This document shows positions 9,081 through 15,734 of a DNA stretch of 29,780 bases, piece after piece (position 1 is the stretch's first letter; the number at the start of each line of letters is the position of its first letter). Under the pieces are notes generated by a model. That model was not told the origin of the DNA. It saw only the letters and a program-made list of their open reading frames with translations, and searched no databases. The DNA comes from JBAXZR01 sp041670165 (GTDB taxonomy: Bacteria; Bacillota; Clostridia; Christensenellales; UBA1242). A program made the position numbers and the translations under genes. The stretch spans positions 1 through 29,780 of the forward strand of contig JBAXZR010000015.1 in assembly GCA_041670165.1 (NCBI GenBank), given 5' to 3'.

Positions 9081-9635
9081 TTATTTATTTTTTTCCATTT
9101 TTTCAATTTGTTTTTCAATAATTTTTACTGTTTCATCAAGTGAAACATTTTCAATTACCAAATCAAAGTTTTTGGAAAATCCTAGTTCCATATCAACTCT
9201 TTCCATTCGTTTTTGAATGCTTTCAAGGCTTTCTCCTCTGCCCTTGAGCCTTTCAACAAGTTTTTCTTTTGGAGCGTTAAGAAAAACAGAAAGCACAGGA
9301 GTGATTCCCGACAAAAGTTTTTTGTAAGTAATTTGCCCTTTGACATCAATATCTTTCAAAAGTGTTTTACCACTGTTTATACTTTTCAAAAACAATTCTT
9401 TGTCGCTTCCATACCAGTTGCCGTGAACATCTTCAAATTCAAGCATTTCCCCGTTTGCAATTTTTCTCTCAAATTCTTCTTTAGAAACAAAGTCATAAAC
9501 TTTTTTGTCATCTTCATTTCGTGGAGTCCTTGAAGTCATTGTTTTGTGAAGAGCAAAATTTTTATTTCTTTTAATGAGTTCAATTATTACTGTATTTTTT
9601 CCAACTCCACTAGGTCCAGCCATAATAATAAACAT
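9081..9635 (-). CDS. gmk: Guanylate kinase
   Basis: Gmk phosphorylates GMP to GDP with ATP. The protein has 184 residues, slightly short for the family. It carries the P-loop GPSGVGKNT (residues 8-16), the GMP-binding region TSRTPRNED, EMLEFEDVHGNWYG and LLKDIDVKGQ, and the lid residues GRGESLESIQKRM. The P-loop has Asn where Gly or Ser is usual (GKNT), otherwise the core is intact. GGAG at 9643-9646 is seven bases before ATG 9635. It diverges from the peptide locus at 9885. No convincing promoter was seen, although TATACT and TATAAT-like strings lie upstream. Confidence 0.95.
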   Translation of the reverse strand: MFIIMAGPSGVGKNTVIIELIKRNKNFALHKTMTSRTPRNEDDKKVYDFVSKEEFERKIANGEMLEFEDVHGNWYGSDKELFLKSINSGKTLLKDIDVKGQITYKKLLSGITPVLSVFLNAPKEKLVERLKGRGESLESIQKRMERVDMELGFSKNFDLVIENVSLDETVKIIEKQIEKMEKNK

Positions 9636-9835
9636 ACATTTTCTCCTTGTTTAGCTAAATCAATTATATTATTAGTACTATCAGAAAGATTAAATAATAA
9701 GCATAGTATAAATTTTATCACATTTTTTTTAAGTTGTAAATTTTTATTCTATTTACCTATATTAATTCTGATATGATTCCTATAAAATCTTCATTTTTAA
9801 AATAAAATTATTTAAGAAATTTTTAGTATATTATG

Positions 9836-9864
9836 TTGACATTTATTTGAATTTTATATAATAT
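9836..9864 (+). promoter_or_regulatory. Promoter of the Cys-rich peptide locus
   Basis: TTGACA at 9836-9841 is a perfect -35. TATAAT lies at 9857-9862 (15-base spacer) and TAATAT at 9859-9864 (17-base spacer); the latter gives the better spacing. The strong GAGGAGGGG ribosome site follows at 9872-9880. This predicts high expression of the small precursor gene. The rest of 9636-9835 holds only AT-rich DNA with no other recognised feature. Confidence 0.65.
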
Positions 9865-9884
9865 TATTTATGAGGAGGGGTAAT

Positions 9885-10010
9885 ATGGAAATGGTTGGCA
9901 CAGCAATACTCAATCCAAGTGCAATAATCTTCGGAAAATATAATTTGTCCGAAGATTGTTCAATTAATTGTCTAGACGCTTGTTCTTGCACTGGAAATGA
10001 CCCTTGCTAA
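9885..10010 (+). CDS. Cys-rich RiPP precursor peptide (41 aa)
   Basis: This short gene encodes 41 residues. The N-terminal 24 act as a probable leader, with no Cys, a hydrophobic AIL-NPSAIIFGKYNL stretch and acidic SED. The C-terminal 17 residues hold five Cys at positions 25, 29, 33, 35 and 41, spaced CX3CX3CXCX5C. AGGAGGGG lies just upstream of ATG 9885. A strong promoter precedes it and an intrinsic terminator follows, after which comes a radical SAM/SPASM maturase. Size, Cys spacing and context indicate a ribosomally made, post-translationally modified peptide with sulfur-to-carbon crosslinks (sactipeptide or ranthipeptide type), but the exact family is not recognised. The Cys pattern differs from the six-Cys SCIFF precursors. 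No exporter or protease gene is adjacent. Confidence 0.8.
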   Translation: MEMVGTAILNPSAIIFGKYNLSEDCSINCLDACSCTGNDPC

Positions 10011-10017
10011 TTATCGG

Positions 10018-10061
10018 AAAAATGGAAGAAGTGTGTGCAAACGCACTTCTTCCATTTTTTT
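10018..10061 (+). terminator. Intrinsic terminator between precursor and maturase
   Basis: A 14-bp stem with one wobble pair joins 10022-10035 to 10042-10055 across the six-base loop TGCAAA. It is flanked by AAAA on the left and seven T on the right. It begins seven bases after the precursor stop codon. Placed inside the operon, it should end most transcripts after the precursor and let a minority read into the maturase gene, giving substrate in excess of enzyme. Confidence 0.9.
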
Positions 10062-10083
10062 AACAACAAATGAAGGAGAAAAC

Positions 10084-11355
10084 ATGTTTAAACCAAGTAT
10101 ATATAATATTATACACATGAGCACAAGCGGTAAAAAATATTTGTATAACTCTCGCACAAAAGCAAGTATGAATATTAACAATGAATTAAATCTTTCATTT
10201 TTAGAAAATATGAATGATTTTGATAAATTAAATTTAGAAAATAAAAAAATGCTTATAGATAATGGCTTTTTTATTCCTGAATCAACTGATGAACTCGCAG
10301 AGGTATCCTATTTGTTTAACGATATTTATTTTGAAGATGATCAGTCAACAATTGTGTTAGTTCCCACTTTGCGATGTAATTTCAAATGTCCTTATTGTTT
10401 TGAAAAAGGTCATTCAACCGCAGAAGAAAACCCGCATTATTTTGAAATTTTAAAGCAACACTGCGACAAATATTTTAAACATAAAAAATTTGTTAAACTA
10501 TCTTTATTTGGTGGCGAACCATTAATATTAGCAGACAAAATGTTTGATTATTTAGAATATGTTTTACAAGATTCAAAGAAAAATGATTATAAACTTTTAA
10601 CAAACATAACAACAAATGGTTCTCTTTTAACTGAAGAAATAATCGAAAAATTAAAAAGATACAATTTAACTTCTTTGCAAATCACATTAGATGGCAACAG
10701 AGAATCACACAATAAAACCAGAATATATCATGACGGACGACCTTCTTTTGATATTCTTATAAATAATATAAAAATGTTGCTAGACAAAACAAAAGATTAT
10801 GACTTTGAATTTATATTAAGAATAAATTTAATTAATAGAGAACCTGATAGTTTGGTAGATGTTTTAAATTGTTTTGAACAACAATATAGAGATAGAATCA
10901 ATGTCATGATTCGCCCTGTTTACAACACGAAAGATTATCATGAAAAAAACAGCAATGATAAATCTGAATTGGAACAGTTTTACAATGTTGCCGAACAGAT
11001 GCATTACAAAATTTCAAAAAATAAATATTATTATCAGCCATGTGAAGCCTGCGCCGATTCAAGATTTTTCTATCTAATGCCCGATATGAGCATGTGGAAA
11101 TGCATAAATGATTTAAGTTATGAACCAGCTTGCATTGGACACATGGAAAACGATGGTTCACTTTTTACTAATTCAAAAAATATAGTCGATTGGTACAAAG
11201 CAGCAAACTGCTTTAATGATCCAAAATGCATTGGCTGTAAGCACCTTCCTGATTGCTTTGGTGGTTGCGTATTATATAAAAGGAAAAATGGCAAAAGAAG
11301 TTGTAAGACATTTGATATGACATGTCTTCCATTCTGCATTAAAGATGAAAAATAA
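10084..11355 (+). CDS. Radical SAM/SPASM peptide maturase
   Basis: The enzyme has 423 residues. The N-terminal 90 residues resemble the leader-recognition part of Cys-rich-peptide maturases. The radical SAM cluster is CX3CX2C at Cys98, Cys102 and Cys105, within LVPTLRCNFKCPYCFE, followed by LFGGEPL and TTNGSLL. The C-terminal SPASM domain is rich in Cys (CEAC, KCINDL, CIGCKHLPDCFGGC, TCLPFC) and should bind two auxiliary [4Fe-4S] clusters. Such enzymes form thioether links between Cys sulfur and a carbon of another residue in a partner peptide; the 41-aa precursor just upstream is the obvious substrate. AAGGAG (10073-10078) is five bases before ATG 10084. A longer frame opening at 9997 overlaps the precursor and is rejected. 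Confidence 0.93.
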   Translation: MFKPSIYNIIHMSTSGKKYLYNSRTKASMNINNELNLSFLENMNDFDKLNLENKKMLIDNGFFIPESTDELAEVSYLFNDIYFEDDQSTIVLVPTLRCNFKCPYCFEKGHSTAEENPHYFEILKQHCDKYFKHKKFVKLSLFGGEPLILADKMFDYLEYVLQDSKKNDYKLLTNITTNGSLLTEEIIEKLKRYNLTSLQITLDGNRESHNKTRIYHDGRPSFDILINNIKMLLDKTKDYDFEFILRINLINREPDSLVDVLNCFEQQYRDRINVMIRPVYNTKDYHEKNSNDKSELEQFYNVAEQMHYKISKNKYYYQPCEACADSRFFYLMPDMSMWKCINDLSYEPACIGHMENDGSLFTNSKNIVDWYKAANCFNDPKCIGCKHLPDCFGGCVLYKRKNGKRSCKTFDMTCLPFCIKDEK

Positions 11356-11496
11356 ATTATCAGAGCATAACTATAAGAACAAAATATTGACCATGAATGC
11401 AAAATTGTAAATATTTCATTTTGTTATGCAATAATGTAAATTGCTTAAAGCACAATTAATTTGTTTATTGTAAAATTTTTAACTTTTAAAAATGTA

Positions 11497-11527
11497 ACTA
11501 AAGTGATTTGATCGCTTTAGTTTTTTT
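11497..11527 (+). terminator. Terminator after the maturase gene
   Basis: An 11-bp stem (11497-11507 with 11511-11521, one wobble pair) closes a TTG loop and is followed by a run of T to 11527. It marks the end of the two-gene peptide operon. The remaining DNA between 11356 and 11688 is AT-rich and holds no other gene. Confidence 0.85.
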
Positions 11528-11627
11528 ATAAAAAAATAAATCATTATTATTTAACATTACAACATAGACAATTAATTTTTTTTAATATTGAATTCAATAA
11601 AAATTTTAAAATGTAAATAAAAACTCA

Positions 11628-11657
11628 TTGATTTATCTTTTCTCGCATACCTATAAA
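11628..11657 (+). promoter_or_regulatory. Putative promoter of the amidase gene
   Basis: TTGATT (11628-11633) and TATAAA (11652-11657) are separated by 18 bases. The leader to ATG 11689 is about 25 bases. No sporulation-type (sigma G) promoter was seen. Confidence 0.45.
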
Positions 11658-11688
11658 GGTAGGAAAAAATTTATGTAAAGGTAAAACA

Positions 11689-12372
11689 ATGATTGTAATT
11701 AAAAAAAGTTTTATATGGGTTTTAATTTTTATGCTCTTTTGTGTTGGCACAGCCTTTGCTGTTCCTGTTTTATCTCCGAGAACTCAAAATGAATTTGTTG
11801 TTGTGATTGATGCTGGACATGGTGGAAGAGATGGCGGAGCTGTCGGAACACAAACAGGAAAATTTGAAAAAGATATAAATTTGGATTATACTTATTGCCT
11901 AAAAAATATGCTGGAAACAAATGGAATAACTGCAGTGCTAACAAGAAGTGATGGTGCTGGGCTATATCAAGAAATTGACACAAACAAAAAAGTTGCTGAC
12001 ATGAAAAAAAGAGAAGAATTATTAAATAGTGCAAATGCTAATGCCTTTGTGTCAATTCACATGAACAGCTTTCCACTAACTTCTGCAAGAGGTGCTCAAG
12101 TGTTTTATACGGAGGATAATGCAAGTTCAGAATCCTTTGCAACACTGACTCAAACAACTCTCAAAAAAATTGTACCATTTGCAAAGGCAACTCCAAAAAC
12201 TATTGATTTTTATCTTTTGAAAGTTTCACCTTGCCCAGCAATCTTGGTTGAATGCGGATATTTATCAAATCCAGAAGAAGAACTTTTGCTTCTTAAACAA
12301 AGCCATATGGAAAAAATTTGCTATTCAATTTTTTGTGGACTTTATGCCTTTTTAAACATTTCAGCCACTTAA
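11689..12372 (+). CDS. N-acetylmuramoyl-L-alanine amidase (Amidase_3), CwlD-like
   Basis: This zinc amidase cleaves the bond between N-acetylmuramic acid and the stem peptide of peptidoglycan. It has 227 residues. Residues 5-25 are a signal peptide or membrane anchor, followed by the catalytic domain. The expected zinc ligands are His in DAGHGG, Glu in FEKDINL and His in SIHMNS, and the catalytic Glu is in ILVECGYLSNPEE. There is no cell-wall-binding domain. Size and single-domain layout match CwlD, which makes muramic-delta-lactam in spore cortex, but general cell-wall amidases share this layout and no sporulation gene is nearby. The ribosome site AAAGGT is weak. It converges with tsaD. Confidence 0.9.
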   Translation: MIVIKKSFIWVLIFMLFCVGTAFAVPVLSPRTQNEFVVVIDAGHGGRDGGAVGTQTGKFEKDINLDYTYCLKNMLETNGITAVLTRSDGAGLYQEIDTNKKVADMKKREELLNSANANAFVSIHMNSFPLTSARGAQVFYTEDNASSESFATLTQTTLKKIVPFAKATPKTIDFYLLKVSPCPAILVECGYLSNPEEELLLLKQSHMEKICYSIFCGLYAFLNISAT

Positions 12373-12483
12373 AAACACAAAAAAATCTTAACGACAATTG
12401 GAAAAATAGTCGCAAACTCAATGAGTTTTCTTAAATATCTTTTAAATTCAATCTATTCTTAAGCAACTTTTACAAGGTTTTAA

Positions 12484-12518
12484 TTTTAAAAAAAACAGAA
12501 AAAATCTGGTTTTTTATG
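12484..12518 (-). terminator. Possible terminator between amidase gene and tsaD
   Basis: CAGA and TCTG pair across a short A-rich loop, flanked by A runs on the left and T runs on the right with one bulged base. It could end both converging transcripts. The GC-paired part is only four bases. A second small hairpin (AAACTC with GAGTTT) lies near 12413-12428. The evidence is modest. Confidence 0.35.
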
Positions 12519-12522
12519 ATTA

Positions 12523-13560
12523 TTAATTTTTTATATTTGTCCACTTTGGAATAAGCCTACTTTTTGCTGTGAGATCCATTTCTGCAAGACCTTTTCCTGT
12601 TTTAAGATTGAAATATGCCTGAGAACCAATCATTGCAGCATTATCACCACAAAATTTAAGTTCAGGCATAAAAAGTTCAACACCATTTTCTTTGCATTTT
12701 TCCGTAAGCACTTCTTTAAGTTTGCTGTTTGCTGAAACGCCACCCGCAACAACAAGTTTGGTTGAAGACTGCTCTTTGCATGCTCTAATAGCCTTTGTTG
12801 AAAGTTCATTTGCAACATACGATTGAAAAGATGCACATATATTGTTTACATTGACTTCTTCACCCGATTGTTTAAGGGAATTAACATAGCTCATAATTGC
12901 AGTTTTAATACCTGAAAATGAAAAATCAAGTGTGTTCTTTAGGTTGTTTCTATGTTTAAAGACAATGTTATCTTCCCCAAGTTTTGCTTTTTTGTCAATG
13001 TTTGGACCACCGGGATATGGAAGCCCAAGAACTCTTGCAACTTTGTCAAAAGCTTCACCTGCGGCATCATCAACACTCTGCCCAATAAGATTAAATTCTG
13101 TATATGATTTAACATCAAAAAGACAAGTATGTCCACCACTAACCATCAAACAAGTGAAAGGTGGCTCAAGCTTTTCGTGAGTTATATAGTTTGCTGCAAT
13201 ATGTCCTTCAACATGGCTTACGGCAAGAAGTGGTTTTTTAAGTGCATAAGCAAGCCCTTTTGCAAAATTGACTCCAACCAACAGAGCTCCCATAAGCCCA
13301 GCACCATATGTTACAGCTATCGCATCAATATTTTCAAAATTCAGTCCCGATTTTAGGACTGCTTCACAGGCAACATCATAAACATTTGCAATATGATTTC
13401 TTGAAGCAACTTCAGGAACAACACCACCAAATTTTTGGTGAATTTCAATTTGACTTGAAACAACATTTGAAAGCACTTTTCTTCCATTACAAACAACACT
13501 TGCAGCCGTTTCATCACATGATGATTCAATTGCAAGAATGTTTACTATATCTTTTTTCAT
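12523..13560 (-). CDS. tsaD: tRNA N6-adenosine threonylcarbamoyltransferase TsaD
   Basis: TsaD transfers threonylcarbamoyl onto A37 of ANN-decoding tRNAs, with TsaB and TsaE as usual partners; neither is in this window. The protein has about 345 residues and shows AIESSCDETAA, GGVVPEVASR, the metal ligands HVEGH, SGGHT, DDAAGEAFDKVAR and GGVSANS. The frame also has an ATG at 13584, eight codons upstream. Start 13560 matches the family N-terminus and leaves a leader of about 26 bases from the predicted promoter, while 13584 would be virtually leaderless. Neither has a strong ribosome site, so the start is not certain. It is a single-gene unit, divergent from prfB. Confidence 0.95.
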   Translation of the reverse strand: MKKDIVNILAIESSCDETAASVVCNGRKVLSNVVSSQIEIHQKFGGVVPEVASRNHIANVYDVACEAVLKSGLNFENIDAIAVTYGAGLMGALLVGVNFAKGLAYALKKPLLAVSHVEGHIAANYITHEKLEPPFTCLMVSGGHTCLFDVKSYTEFNLIGQSVDDAAGEAFDKVARVLGLPYPGGPNIDKKAKLGEDNIVFKHRNNLKNTLDFSFSGIKTAIMSYVNSLKQSGEEVNVNNICASFQSYVANELSTKAIRACKEQSSTKLVVAGGVSANSKLKEVLTEKCKENGVELFMPELKFCGDNAAMIGSQAYFNLKTGKGLAEMDLTAKSRLIPKWTNIKN

Positions 13561-13592
13561 GAGCTCTTCAAATTTTTCTTTCATAACAATTA

Positions 13593-13621
13593 ATTATAAA
13601 CCAGAATTCAAATAAAATCAA
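13593..13621 (-). promoter_or_regulatory. Promoter of tsaD
   Basis: On the minus strand TTGATT (13621-13616), a 17-base spacer and TATAAT (13598-13593) form a near-consensus promoter. Transcription should start near 13586. Confidence 0.6.
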
Positions 13622-13698
13622 TTTTTCAATATAAAAATTTAAGATTTAGATGATTTTTTTTAAAAAATAACAAATTACACTTGCAATTTGACTACAAA

Positions 13699-13727
13699 TT
13701 GACAAAACATAATAAAGATGTTATCTT
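13699..13727 (+). promoter_or_regulatory. Promoter of prfB
   Basis: TTGACA at 13699-13704 is followed by a 17-base spacer and TATCTT at 13722-13727. The leader to the prfB ATG is about 60 bases. Confidence 0.6.
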
Positions 13728-13792
13728 AACAATCAGTTTTATAATTTGTTTGAAATATAAATGAAAATAAAAAAATGAATAGGAGAAAAAAT

Positions 13793-14894
13793 ATGTTTGT
13801 AATTGATAAGGAAAAAGAAGCAATAAAAGTTATGGCTGATGATTTACAGTTTATCAAGGAGTGTCTTTGACCCAGAAAAAATCAAATCTCAAATTGCTGA
13901 AAAGAAAAGTGAACAGGAAGTAGACGGTTTTTGGGAAGATCAAAAAAAAGCTCAAGAAGTTTCAAAAAAATTAAAAAGCCTTGAAAACAAGCTTTCTATG
14001 TATGACAAACTTATGAAAGCTTATGCAGATTGTGAAGCTCTTGTTGAATTTGTTGAATTAGATGCTGGTGATGAATTTTACTCAGAACTGATCACAAGTG
14101 TAAAAGCTCTTCAATCAGAAATTGAAAGAGTTAAACTTCAAACACTTCTTAAGGGCAAGTATGATGCCAACAATGCAATCATTACTTTGCATGCAGGTGC
14201 TGGCGGAACAGAAGCCCAAGATTGGGCAAATATGCTCTTTAGAATGTATCAAATGTATGCTGAAAAAATGGATTACAAAATCACCATTCTAGACACCATT
14301 GAGGGTGATGAAGCGGGGCTTAAAGGTGTAACATTCATGGTTAGCGGTGAAAATGCCTATGGTTTTCTTCGTGCAGAAAAAGGCGTTCACAGACTTGTAA
14401 GAATTTCGCCTTTTGATTCCAACGCAAGGCGTCAAACAAGTTTTGCAAGTTGTGAAGTTATGCCTGAAATTGATGAAATGACTGAAGTTGAAATTAAACC
14501 AGAAGACCTTAGGGTTGATACATACAGAAGTAGTGGTGCAGGCGGACAACATGTCAACAAAACAGAAAGTGCAATCAGAATCACACATATTCCAACAGGA
14601 ATTGTTGTTGCTTGTCAAAATGAACGCTCTCAAATTCAAAATCGTGAAGTTGCAATGAAAATGCTAGAAAGCAAGCTTGTTGAACTTAAAGAAAGTCAAG
14701 AAATGGAAAAACTTGCTTCAATTCGTGGAGAAATCAAAAAAATTGAATGGGGCAGTCAAATTCGTTCTTATGTTTTCCACCCATATTCAATGGTAAAAGA
14801 CCATCGCACAAATTATGAAACAAGTGATGTTACAGGTGTTATGAATGGAAACATACAAATCTTTATTGATGAATACCTAAAAAAATCACAATAA
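13793..14894 (+). CDS. prfB: Peptide chain release factor 2, with programmed +1 frameshift
   Basis: RF2 ends translation at UGA and UAA. The gene starts at ATG 13793 (AGGAG seven bases upstream) and reads 25 codons to an in-frame TGA at 13868-13870. A +1 shift on the CTT codon at 13865-13867 continues with GAC from 13869 to the stop at 14894, giving about 366 residues. The classic signal is present: the internal Shine-Dalgarno-like AAGGAG, three bases, then CTTTGAC. The product has the RF2 stop-recognition SPF motif (RISPFDSNARR) and the catalytic GGQ in SGAGGQHVNK. The shift lets low RF2 raise its own synthesis. A conventional frame opening at 13839 is only the shifted part. Confidence 0.96.
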
Positions 14895-15049
14895 AATTGA
14901 TAATTTAAAAATTTTTAATAATTCAAAAAAACTTAAACTTTCATTTATCTAAACAATCAATTCAGTTAGAATTTTTGTTTATGATTTTTAAAGCTAAATG
15001 TCTAATATAAGTTTAACAACCAAACTTTTTAATCAATTTTATAAACAAA

Positions 15050-15088
15050 TAATCCCCTTGTATTTTTTATAAGGGGTTTTTTGTTTTG
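15050..15088 (+). terminator. Terminator between prfB and the hydrogenase operon
   Basis: CCCCTT (15054-15059) pairs with AAGGGG (15071-15076), extended by a TAT/ATA pairing past a bulged G, and is followed by TTTTTTG and TTTT. It lies about 160 bases after prfB. The rest of 14895-15190 is AT-rich with no visible gene. Confidence 0.75.
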
Positions 15089-15190
15089 ATTATTAAAAAT
15101 GAAATTCTTTATCATTTTGGCTAATTACAAAAAAATTGTTCAAAAACAAACATAATTTTTCACAAATCCATCTCAAATGATTTGCGTTAT

Positions 15191-15208
15191 TTGTTAAAAA
15201 ATTATAAA
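15191..15208 (+). promoter_or_regulatory. Possible Rex-type redox operator before hydC
   Basis: TTGTTAAAAAATTATAAA has a perfect left half TTGTTAA, a four-base spacer and a right half matching five of seven positions of TTAACAA. Rex senses NADH/NAD+ and controls hydrogenase and fermentation genes in many Firmicutes. The site overlaps a TATAAA string (15203-15208) that could serve as the -10 for the operon. In AT-rich DNA such matches can arise by chance, so confidence is low. Confidence 0.35.
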
Positions 15209-15242
15209 CTTTTGTTTGATAATTAAAAGATAAGGAGAAATC

Positions 15243-15734
15243 ATGAACAAAAGTGTTCTTGCCCCTTGTGTAGTTGAAAAATACAAAAAGTTTGTTTCTT
15301 CAATAAAAAAAGAAAAAGGTTGTGCAATGATTGCTCTTCACGAAGCTCAAAACACATTTGGATATATTCCAATGGAAATTTGTGAACTTATTTCAAAAGA
15401 GCTAAAAGAGCCAATGAGCACACTTTCAGGGATAATAACTTTTTACAGCAGATTCACACTTGAACCACCGGGAAAAATCAGAATTAGTGTTTGTCTTGGA
15501 ACGGCTTGTTTTGTTAAAGGTGCAACAAAAATATTTGAAAAAATTAAAAAAGATTTAGAAATTGGAGAAGATGGTTTATCTCCTGATGGCAAGTTTTCTT
15601 TGTCAACTGCAAGATGTTTTGGTTGTTGTGCACTTGCTCCTGTAATCACAGTTGATGACAAAAATTATGGCAATATGACTGAAGAAAAAGTTGACAAACT
15701 TTTGTGTGAACTTAAAGAAAGGAGTGTAAAATGA
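15243..15734 (+). CDS. hydC: NuoE-like subunit of electron-bifurcating [FeFe]-hydrogenase
   Basis: This is the small [2Fe-2S] thioredoxin-like subunit (HydC/HndA type) of a trimeric NAD- and ferredoxin-linked hydrogenase. It has 163 residues. An N-terminal helical region is followed by the cluster ligands CLGTAC (Cys84, Cys89) and RCFGCC (Cys125, Cys129). AAGGAG (15232-15237) is five bases before ATG 15243. Its stop overlaps the next gene start by four bases (ATGA), so the subunits are translationally coupled. The same fold occurs in complex I NuoE, but the adjacent hydA settles the role. Confidence 0.95.
   Translation: MNKSVLAPCVVEKYKKFVSSIKKEKGCAMIALHEAQNTFGYIPMEICELISKELKEPMSTLSGIITFYSRFTLEPPGKIRISVCLGTACFVKGATKIFEKIKKDLEIGEDGLSPDGKFSLSTARCFGCCALAPVITVDDKNYGNMTEEKVDKLLCELKERSVK

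Noticed and set aside
9997..10083. Longer N-terminus for the radical SAM protein, starting at 9997
   Set aside because: It overlaps the end of the precursor gene and the terminator hairpin and has no ribosome site. AAGGAG precedes ATG 10084.
11689..12372. Calling the amidase CwlD and the organism a spore former
   Set aside because: Size and layout fit CwlD, but the same fold serves general wall turnover, and no sporulation gene or sigma G promoter is seen.
13839..14894. prfB as a plain gene starting at ATG 13839
   Set aside because: That ATG has no ribosome site. The true start at 13793 plus a +1 shift at the TGA restores the family N-terminus and the known regulatory signal.
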